From contig JALUDK010000373.1 of the NCBI GenBank assembly GCA_027044005.1, forward strand, positions 1 to 7,241: a stretch of DNA of 7,241 nucleotides, given 5' to 3'. The notes below the pieces were generated by a model, which was not told the DNA's origin, did no database searches, and saw nothing but the letters and a program-made list of their open reading frames with translations. Origin of the DNA: Acidilobaceae archaeon (lineage in GTDB: Archaea > Thermoproteota > Thermoprotei_A > Sulfolobales > Acidilobaceae). Below, piece after piece: positions 1 to 4,896 of this stretch. The position numbers and the translations under genes are program-made. Every line of letters begins with the position of its first letter. Position 1 is the stretch's first letter.

Positions 1-647
1 CGCTAATAGTAGCGGTGGACAAGCCGCTAAGCATTAGTACGATCCAGAGCATATGTAGGGAGGCAGATGGGATCAAGACAGGCCTCCCAACCCTGGTAGA
101 GGCTGGAACTAGGTGGATGCTAGACGCTGCTAAGGCGTGTAGGGGAATAAGGGTCCTAGACCTAAAGCTAGCTGATATAGGGCCAGTCATGGTTAGGAGC
201 GTGGAACCATTCCTTGGAGTATACGATACGTTCATCGCCCACTCGTTCGTGGGTAGCAAGGGCGCGCTAGAAGACCTGAAGAACGAAGTAGAGAGGACTG
301 GTGGCAGGCTAGTGCTCGTGGCATCAATGAGCCATCCCGGGGCCACTGAGGTCTACGATGAATCGGCTAGGCAGATACTGAGCGTAATCGATAAGGTAGA
401 TCCATGGGGCCTAGTAGCGCCAGCCACAAGGCCACAGATCATAGAAATGCTAAGGGGAAGATACCCCGAAAAAGCCATACTATCGCCGGGCATAGGGGCT
501 CAGGGAGCCAAGCCGGGAGAAGCCCTATGCGCAGGAGCATCATACGAGATAGTGGGTAGGAGGATCACGGGTAGCCCCGACCCAGTTGGAGAGGCAAGGA
601 GGGTGAAGGTGGAACAGGATGAAAAGCTATCCAACTGTAAACCCTGA
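1..647 (+). CDS. pyrF: Orotidine 5'-phosphate decarboxylase, 5' end cut by window edge
   Basis: Decarboxylates orotidine 5'-phosphate to UMP, the last step of de novo pyrimidine synthesis, in the cytosol. The reading frame is open to the left edge: in-frame codons from base 3 read L-I-V-A-V-D-K-P, the usual first beta strand of the family. The GTG at 15 is therefore an internal valine, not the start, and probably only a few residues are missing. Numbering from that GTG, the expected catalytic and binding residues are present: D2, K21 (GIKTG), the D-x-K-x-x-D active-site motif as D49-K51-D54 (DLKLAD), MSHPGA at 105-110, the phosphate-binding SPGIGAQG at 157-164, and VGRRI at 180-184. The 214 visible residues fit the short archaeal form of about 205-230. 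It is first in the visible operon and its stop lies 29 bases inside pyrE. Any promoter is outside the window. Family assignment is very secure. Confidence 0.96.
   Translation, partial: LIVAVDKPLSISTIQSICREADGIKTGLPTLVEAGTRWMLDAAKACRGIRVLDLKLADIGPVMVRSVEPFLGVYDTFIAHSFVGSKGALEDLKNEVERTGGRLVLVASMSHPGATEVYDESARQILSVIDKVDPWGLVAPATRPQIIEMLRGRYPEKAILSPGIGAQGAKPGEALCAGASYEIVGRRITGSPDPVGEARRVKVEQDEKLSNCKP
598..612 (+). promoter_or_regulatory. Ribosome binding site region for pyrE
   Basis: Purine-rich GGAGGGTGA (598-606) followed by AGGTGG (607-612) lies inside the end of pyrF. AGGTGG is 6 bases before the ATG at 619. A TGA at 604-606 closes the pyrE frame just upstream, so 619 is the first possible start. 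Confidence 0.6.
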
Positions 648-1230
648 AGATATACTACTGGAAATAGGATCGGTCAAGCTAGGCAAGTTCAAGCTATCCA
701 GCGGCAGAGAGAGCAGCATATACGTAGACCTAAGAATAGCAACCTTCAAGCCCAGCCACTTCAAAGCCCTACTAGGCATGGCAGCCAGCATAGTAGAGGA
801 GCTAGGAGTAGACGCCATCGCAGGGGTAGCCACAGGGGGAATACCATGGTCCACAGGAATAGGCATCATACTATCCATGCCATCAACGTATGTCAGACCC
901 AGGGAGAAGGGGCACGGAACATCAAGAAGGGTTGAAGCAGACGTTAAAGGCCTAAGAGTTGCGGTAATCGACGATGTAGCCACTACAGGCTCCAGCCTGC
1001 TAGGAGCAATAGAGGCCCTCAGACTAAGCGGGGCTACCGTAGAGCATGCCGTAGTGGTCGTAGAGAGGGGCGGCGAAGCAAGGAGGAGGCTAGCCAGGGC
1101 TGGAGTAAGGCTCTACAGCATAACAACCTTGGAGAGGATCATAGATAGGCTAGAGGAGACCGGGAAATATAGCCCCCAGCTGATCCGTGAAGCCAGGAGG
1201 GAGGTTACAGGCAATGACATGGAAGGGTAG
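619..1230 (+). CDS. pyrE: Orotate phosphoribosyltransferase
   Basis: Transfers the phosphoribosyl group of PRPP to orotate, giving orotidine 5'-phosphate, the substrate of the upstream neighbour PyrF. It is a cytosolic type I phosphoribosyltransferase. The 203 residues show the family landmarks in order: the orotate-binding hood with FKLSSGRESS near 24-33 followed by YVDLR; the PPi loop GVATGGIP at 69-76; the flexible catalytic loop with RPREKGHGTSRR at 93-104; and the PRPP-binding motif VAVIDDVATTGSS at 114-126 with its two adjacent aspartates (D118, D119). Length is normal for the family. The ATG at 619 overlaps pyrF by 29 bases, and the gene's own stop lies 17 bases inside pyrB, so translation of the three genes is probably coupled. 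I see no sign of a fusion to PyrF or of any missing catalytic residue. Confidence 0.97.
   Translation: MKSYPTVNPEDILLEIGSVKLGKFKLSSGRESSIYVDLRIATFKPSHFKALLGMAASIVEELGVDAIAGVATGGIPWSTGIGIILSMPSTYVRPREKGHGTSRRVEADVKGLRVAVIDDVATTGSSLLGAIEALRLSGATVEHAVVVVERGGEARRRLARAGVRLYSITTLERIIDRLEETGKYSPQLIREARREVTGNDMEG
1196..1205 (+). promoter_or_regulatory. Strong ribosome binding site that fixes the pyrB start
   Basis: GGAGGGAGGT, a strong match to the archaeal anti-Shine-Dalgarno target, ends 8 bases before the ATG at 1214. It lies downstream of the longer-ORF GTG at 1187, so it supports ATG 1214 as the true start. Confidence 0.75.
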
Positions 1231-2137
1231 GAGCATAGTAAGCATACTAGACTTCAAGCGCAGCGAGCTAGAGGAGCTATTCCAGGAGGCCCGTATTATG
1301 GAGGAGCAGCTATCCAAGGGGAAAGTAGAGAAGATACTCAGCGATAGGATAGTGGCGATGGCTTTCTTCGAGCCCTCCACTAGGACAAGGCTAAGCTTTG
1401 AAACCGCAGCCAAGAGGCTGGGAGCTAGCGTGATCGGCTTCACAGGCGAGGAGGCGATCAGCGTAGCCAAGGGGGAGAACCTTGCAGACACCATAAGGAT
1501 GCTAAGCTCGTACGCCGACCTCATAGTACTCAGGCACCGCTACGAGGGAGCCGCGCTATACGCCTCCAAGGTATCCAGCGTGCCAGTGATAAACGGCGGA
1601 GACGGAAGACAGCACCACCCGACCCAGGCAATGCTAGACCTCTACACCGTGGCAAGAGAGCTGGGGCGAATCGACGGGCTAGTCTACGGGGTGCTAGGTG
1701 ACCTTAGATACGGAAGGGCGGCAGCGAGCTTCATACTCGGCCTAACAAGGTTCAGCCCCAGGAAGGTCTACCTAATATCGCCTCCCAACCTGGGTCTGAG
1801 AAGGGAGGTCAGGATGCTTGTAGAGGAACAGGGCCTACCCGTCGAGGAGGCTAGCCTCGAGGAGGTGGTGAGCGAGCTAGATGTGCTGTACGTAACCAGG
1901 GTGCAGAAGGAGAGATTCCCCGACCCTGAGGAGTACGAGAGGGTCAAGGGAGCATACAGGATAATACCCTCTATATTAGAGGGGGCAAAGGAGAGCATGA
2001 TCATAATGCACCCGCTGCCAAGAGTAGATGAGATAGACCACCGGGTAGACTCTACCAGGCACGCGAGATACTTCAAACAAGCCGCCTACGGGATTCCAGT
2101 CAGGATGGCTATCCTCAAGTTAGTCCTAACGGGGTGA
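1214..2137 (+). CDS. pyrB: Aspartate carbamoyltransferase, catalytic chain
   Basis: Condenses carbamoyl phosphate with L-aspartate to N-carbamoyl-L-aspartate, the committed step of the pathway. The start is set at ATG 1214, giving 307 residues and beginning MTWKGRSIVS. The frame also allows GTG at 1187 (316 residues), but that lies upstream of the strong ribosome binding site at 1196-1205, and 307 matches the usual ~305-311. From ATG 1214: the carbamoyl phosphate motif STRTR at 55-59 within FFEPSTRTRLSFE; the mobile loop with S83 and K86 in SVAKGEN; R107 in LRH; the catalytic HPTQ at 135-138 after GDG; then GDLRYGR, TRVQKERF and HPLPRVDEID, the aspartate-side residues. All key residues are present. 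It overlaps pyrE by 17 bases and is followed after 4 bases by pyrI, which indicates a regulated catalytic-regulatory holoenzyme, likely of the c6r6 type seen with PyrI homologues. Confidence 0.97.
   Translation: MTWKGRSIVSILDFKRSELEELFQEARIMEEQLSKGKVEKILSDRIVAMAFFEPSTRTRLSFETAAKRLGASVIGFTGEEAISVAKGENLADTIRMLSSYADLIVLRHRYEGAALYASKVSSVPVINGGDGRQHHPTQAMLDLYTVARELGRIDGLVYGVLGDLRYGRAAASFILGLTRFSPRKVYLISPPNLGLRREVRMLVEEQGLPVEEASLEEVVSELDVLYVTRVQKERFPDPEEYERVKGAYRIIPSILEGAKESMIIMHPLPRVDEIDHRVDSTRHARYFKQAAYGIPVRMAILKLVLTG
2131..2137 (+). promoter_or_regulatory. Ribosome binding site for pyrI overlapping the pyrB stop
   Basis: GGGGTGA includes the TGA stop codon of pyrB and ends 4 bases before the ATG at 2142. 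This fits termination-reinitiation coupling, which would help keep catalytic and regulatory chains in balance. Confidence 0.5.
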
Positions 2138-2141
2138 GATC

Positions 2142-2618
2142 ATGGCCAGAGGGGATAATGGACTCACAGTAAGGAAGATAAGGAGCGGGACAGTCATAGA
2201 TCATATACCCGCTGGTAGAGCCCTCAAGGTTCTACGCATACTAGGCGTGGAGCCAGAGCAAGGCTATACAATAGCGGTTCTAATGAACGTAGAAAGCAGG
2301 AAAATCGGTAGAAAGGACATAGTAAAGATCTCTGGATTAGAACCAAAGGTAGAGGACTTCCACAAGATCTCGCTAGTAGCGCCCACAGCAACGATAAACA
2401 TCGTGAGGGACTACGAGGTAGTCAGAAAGGAGAAGGTAAAGCCGCCAGAGAAGGTGGAAGGGATACTAAAATGCATAAACCCAACGTGCATAACAAGACA
2501 GCCGAGAGAAGTAGCCACCCCAACATTCAGACTAGTATCAAGGAACCCACTAGTCTACCAGTGCATATACTGCGGCTCCCTACTAGAGGAGAAGGAAATA
2601 CTAGAGCAACTGGCTTAG
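2142..2618 (+). CDS. pyrI: Aspartate carbamoyltransferase, regulatory chain
   Basis: Non-catalytic regulatory subunit that binds nucleotide effectors and holds PyrB trimers together in the holoenzyme. The 158 residues show both expected domains. The N-terminal allosteric domain has GTVIDHIPAG at 16-25, with D20 and H21 matching the nucleotide-contacting Asp19-His20 of the E. coli chain. It also has GRKDIVKI at 56-63 (K62) and YEVVRK at 91-96 (K96), matching the E. coli effector-site lysines 60 and 94. The C-terminal zinc domain carries all four ligands: C111 and C116 (C-x4-C), and C141 and C144 (CIYC). The ATG is 4 bases after pyrB. The first nine residues are slightly extended and polar. The stop codon lies inside the 3' end of convergent pyrD, an 18-bp overlap. 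The effectors cannot be read from the sequence; CTP inhibition and ATP activation are the known behaviour of the family. Confidence 0.97.
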   Translation: MARGDNGLTVRKIRSGTVIDHIPAGRALKVLRILGVEPEQGYTIAVLMNVESRKIGRKDIVKISGLEPKVEDFHKISLVAPTATINIVRDYEVVRKEKVKPPEKVEGILKCINPTCITRQPREVATPTFRLVSRNPLVYQCIYCGSLLEEKEILEQLA

Positions 2619-3557
2619 CTCCCGGGCAACAAGCCAGGGGGCAAACGGGCCCCTATGAATAACTGCGCTCATAACCTCAACCAGATCAGCGCCAGCATCG
2701 AGCAGGGTCTTAGCCCTATAGCCCGAGTCGACACCACCCACACCAACCAGAGCAAAGCCATCGGGAGCCAGCGACCTTAACCGCCTAACCATGAAGAGGG
2801 TCGTCTCGAAGAGGCTAGGACCCCCAAGCCCGGCCGGCACACCACCATACATAACCCTCATAGTATTCCCAGCAACTATACCAGAGAAGCCGCAGTCAAG
2901 CGAAGCCTCGAGATACCTGGCCAACACCGCCTCATCCCTGGTAGGAGGGATCTTTAGAAGAGCAGGAGCCCTGAGCGGCCTCATATACCTACAAATCTCA
3001 CGCACCATATCAGGATCCTCGAAGGTCCTATGATCCTCTACGTTAGGACAACTAATGTTGACCTCAACCCAACTAGCCACTCCTGAGAAGAGCCTGTAGA
3101 GCTCCCCATATCCCTTGGCCGTGAACGACGCTATATTAACAGCTATCGGCATGCCAGGAGGCTTATGGACCCGGAGCCTCTCATAAGCAACCCCCGGCCC
3201 CTTGCTAGGCAGGCCCAGCCTATTCACGGTCCCCCCACTAGGGAGCCTAACCAGGATCTTAGGCTCTACACCCTCGTAGGGGTGGGGAAGCACACTTCCA
3301 ACAACATGGAACCCGGCCCCCATGGACCATGCCAGCCAAACCATGGAGGCATCCTTATCCAGGCCAGCCGCTATCCCCACCGGGTGCTCTAGTGTATATC
3401 CTAGGAAGGTTCTAGAAAGCCCTCTAGGGGTGGGAGGCCTGCCTAGGACCCTAGCAGCCTCATCCAGGACCTCGGCCCTGGCTGAGTGGAGTAGGCGCCA
3501 CGCATACAGCGGGGGTAGGCTTCTCAGCATTCTCCATGCAAGCGTGGCCACGTCCAT
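2601..3557 (-). CDS. pyrD: Dihydroorotate dehydrogenase with mixed class 1/class 2 signatures
   Basis: Oxidises dihydroorotate to orotate using FMN, the only redox step of the pathway. At 318 residues it has class 2 (quinone-linked) features. These are an N-terminal extension of about 45 residues rich in Leu, Arg, Trp and Tyr (including LPPLYAWRLL at 14-23) that looks like the membrane-touching helices; HPVGIAAGLDKDA at 58-70 with K68; N112-R113-L-G; and the FMN phosphate region VGVGGVDSG (271-279). The catalytic position is instead class 1: VEVNISCPNV puts a cysteine at 170, where class 2 enzymes carry serine. LGLPSKG (114-120) and GLGG (243-246) also resemble class 1 (MGLPN, GIGG) more than class 2 (MGFNN, GLSG). 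The ATG at 3557 has a good ribosome binding site. The gene runs divergently from pyrC and overlaps pyrI tail to tail. No electron-transfer subunit (PyrK-like, or like the partner of Sulfolobus type 1S) lies beside it. Function is secure; the class and electron acceptor are not. Confidence 0.94.
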   Translation of the reverse strand: MDVATLAWRMLRSLPPLYAWRLLHSARAEVLDEAARVLGRPPTPRGLSRTFLGYTLEHPVGIAAGLDKDASMVWLAWSMGAGFHVVGSVLPHPYEGVEPKILVRLPSGGTVNRLGLPSKGPGVAYERLRVHKPPGMPIAVNIASFTAKGYGELYRLFSGVASWVEVNISCPNVEDHRTFEDPDMVREICRYMRPLRAPALLKIPPTRDEAVLARYLEASLDCGFSGIVAGNTMRVMYGGVPAGLGGPSLFETTLFMVRRLRSLAPDGFALVGVGGVDSGYRAKTLLDAGADLVEVMSAVIHRGPFAPWLVARELSQLL

Positions 3558-3563
3558 ACGGCG

Positions 3564-3570
3564 TCCTCCA
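3564..3570 (-). promoter_or_regulatory. Ribosome binding site for pyrD
   Basis: On the minus strand TGGAGGA lies 6 bases upstream of the ATG at 3557, a well-placed Shine-Dalgarno sequence that supports this start. Confidence 0.7.
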
Positions 3571-3592
3571 GGTGTAGGAACAATAGGTGGGG

Positions 3593-3600
3593 CCTATAAC
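3593..3600. promoter_or_regulatory. Candidate shared TATA box for divergent pyrD and pyrC
   Basis: CCTATAAC on the plus strand reads GTTATAGG on the minus strand. The TATAA core (3595-3599) is centred on 3597, exactly 40 bases from the first base of each start codon (3557 for pyrD, 3637 for pyrC). Transcription starting about 25 bases from the box would begin near 3622 for pyrC and near 3572 for pyrD. Each start would leave a leader of about 15 bases that just includes the ribosome binding site. No convincing purine-rich BRE is evident on either side, so the box itself is inference. It is the best TATA-like match in this 79-bp gap. Confidence 0.5.
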
Positions 3601-3603
3601 TAC

Positions 3604-3614
3604 TGGTGACACCA
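3604..3614. promoter_or_regulatory. Perfect 11-bp palindrome, candidate operator
   Basis: TGGTGACACCA is a perfect inverted repeat with 5-bp arms around one central base. It lies between the TATA-like box and the predicted pyrC start, and directly upstream of the box in the pyrD direction. A bound protein there could affect either gene. No regulator is visible in the window and no second copy was noticed. Confidence 0.3.
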
Positions 3615-3624
3615 AGAGGGTGCT

Positions 3625-3629
3625 GGGTG
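3625..3629 (+). promoter_or_regulatory. Weak ribosome binding site for pyrC
   Basis: GGGTG sits 7 bases before the TTG at 3637. It is a modest match to the GGTG part of the archaeal Shine-Dalgarno sequence. It lies in the loop of a possible hairpin (3612-3636). Confidence 0.4.
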
Positions 3630-3636
3630 CCCTTGG

Positions 3637-4896
3637 TTGGAGCCATACTGGCTATGCGGTAAACTGGCAGACCATCGCGGGCTACTAGGAGACGGGTGCG
3701 TCTATATAGAGGACGGCCGTATAGCCAGGGTATCGAAGGCGCCCAGAGCAGGGGAGAGACTTAGAGACTATAGCGGCAAGGGTGTTCTAGTCGCCCCAGG
3801 CTTCATAGACATCCACGTACACCTACGCGGCCTCCAGCAGTCCTACAAGGAGACAGAGGAAACCGGGGGCTGGGCAGCCGCAAGGGCAGGCATAACGCTG
3901 GTAATCGATATGCCAAACACCATACCCAGGGCATCAACCCCAGAGGTTGTAGAGAGGAAGCTAGACGCCCTCTCCAAAGCTCCGGTAGACCATAGCATAT
4001 TCGCCGGGGTACCAGATCCATGCGACCTAGAGCTTATGTCCAGTATGCCTATAGCCGGGTATAAGATATACCCAAGCGACCTGCCGGAGCAGAAGACGGT
4101 AGAACTCCTAAGAAGGTGGAGAGGCCTAGTCGTAGTCCACCCCGAGCTACCAGAGGCCGAGGGCGTGGTAGAGGAGAAGATACGGCCCCGGGGCCTACTT
4201 AGAGGATGCTGGATGGAGACCGCATCCCTCGACCTAGTAGCCGCAGTCAGCCCTGTATCAAGGCTACACGTAACCCATGCCTCGTGCCCGTCAACAGTCA
4301 AGCTAGCCAAGAGCCTGGGATACACTGTGGATGTGACCCCACACCACCTGATGTACGACTATCATGAGGGAGACGGGTGCATGTACAAGGTAAACCCGCC
4401 TATACGGGGCCCCATAGAGAGGACCATACTCCAGCAGATGCTTCTCGAGGGTGTGATCGATGCTGTAGCTAGCGACCACGCACCACACGCGTCCTGGGAG
4501 AAATCAGACCCCCTATACTGTAGCCCAGGCATACCGTGGCTGGAGGTGTGGCCCTGGATCCTACACCGCCTAGTGTCGGCAGGGGCACTCAGCCTGGGAG
4601 AGTTCCATAGGCTAGCAAGCCGAGGGCCAGCACAGATCCTGGGATTAAACGACTATGGCTCTCTAGAGCCGGGGGCCAGAGCAAACCTGGTCATCTACGA
4701 TCCCAGCGAGAGGTCCAGGTTCGGAGGGCCTAGGCACAGCAAGGCCAGACACTACCCCTCGCTCATGGGCGAGACCTCTGGGAAGCCTGTGGAGGTGATT
4801 GTTGGAGGAGAGACGGTTTACCACATGGATGAACCGGTCCACGCCAGGCCAGGCGTGAACCCCTTTACCTCGAGAAGGCCCTTAGGACTTGCCTAG
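3637..4896 (+). CDS. pyrC: Dihydroorotase
   Basis: Cyclises N-carbamoyl-L-aspartate to L-dihydroorotate; a cytosolic zinc enzyme of the amidohydrolase superfamily. The 419 residues follow the family order: an N-terminal beta domain; FIDIHVHLR at 56-64 with metal ligands H60 and H62 and substrate R64; MPNT at 92-95 with substrate N94; GYKIY at 141-145, where K143 is the likely carboxylated lysine; H168 (VVHPE); HVTH at 211-214; TPHHLM at 234-239; KVNPPIR at 251-257; and ASDHAPH at 278-284 with catalytic D280. The C-terminal beta segment holds the usual LEPGARANLVIYDP. The start is TTG 3637: the frame is closed by TGA at 3607-3609 with no ATG, GTG or TTG between, and the conserved beta domain begins directly after. 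It is divergent from pyrD. Its last 32 bases overlap the VWA gene tail to tail. Confidence 0.96.
   Translation: MEPYWLCGKLADHRGLLGDGCVYIEDGRIARVSKAPRAGERLRDYSGKGVLVAPGFIDIHVHLRGLQQSYKETEETGGWAAARAGITLVIDMPNTIPRASTPEVVERKLDALSKAPVDHSIFAGVPDPCDLELMSSMPIAGYKIYPSDLPEQKTVELLRRWRGLVVVHPELPEAEGVVEEKIRPRGLLRGCWMETASLDLVAAVSPVSRLHVTHASCPSTVKLAKSLGYTVDVTPHHLMYDYHEGDGCMYKVNPPIRGPIERTILQQMLLEGVIDAVASDHAPHASWEKSDPLYCSPGIPWLEVWPWILHRLVSAGALSLGEFHRLASRGPAQILGLNDYGSLEPGARANLVIYDPSERSRFGGPRHSKARHYPSLMGETSGKPVEVIVGGETVYHMDEPVHARPGVNPFTSRRPLGLA
4840..4857. repeat. Short GC-rich inverted repeat at the pyrC/VWA convergence
   Basis: CACGCC and GGCGTG form a perfect 6-bp stem around a 6-base loop. It lies inside pyrC, 7 bases beyond the stop codon of the minus-strand VWA gene. 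No T-run follows on either strand, and archaeal termination relies mainly on T-runs, so a terminator role is only a possibility. Confidence 0.25.

Noticed and set aside
15..17. GTG as the start codon of pyrF
   Set aside because: The in-frame upstream codons L-I-V-A belong to the conserved first beta strand that leads into the catalytic aspartate, so the gene begins outside the window.
627..983. 118-residue open frame on the minus strand inside pyrE
   Set aside because: It is Ser/Pro/Met-rich antisense of pyrE, with no recognisable domain or ribosome binding site.
1150..1524. 124-residue open frame on the minus strand across pyrE/pyrB
   Set aside because: It is antisense to the conserved carbamoyl phosphate motif region of pyrB; composition is typical of a shadow frame.
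2471..2662. 63-residue plus-strand frame overlapping the pyrI zinc domain
   Set aside because: It is out of frame with pyrI, whose four zinc cysteines fix the true frame here.
2619..2670. GC-rich stretch after the pyrI stop (CCCGGG and GGC...GCC pairs) as a hairpin terminator
   Set aside because: The possible stems are only about 3 bp and no T-run follows; the bases encode the conserved C-terminus of PyrD.
3843..4325. 160-residue open frame on the minus strand inside pyrC
   Set aside because: It is antisense to a fully conserved dihydroorotase, is rich in Ser/Thr/Arg from reversed codons, and shows no family motif.
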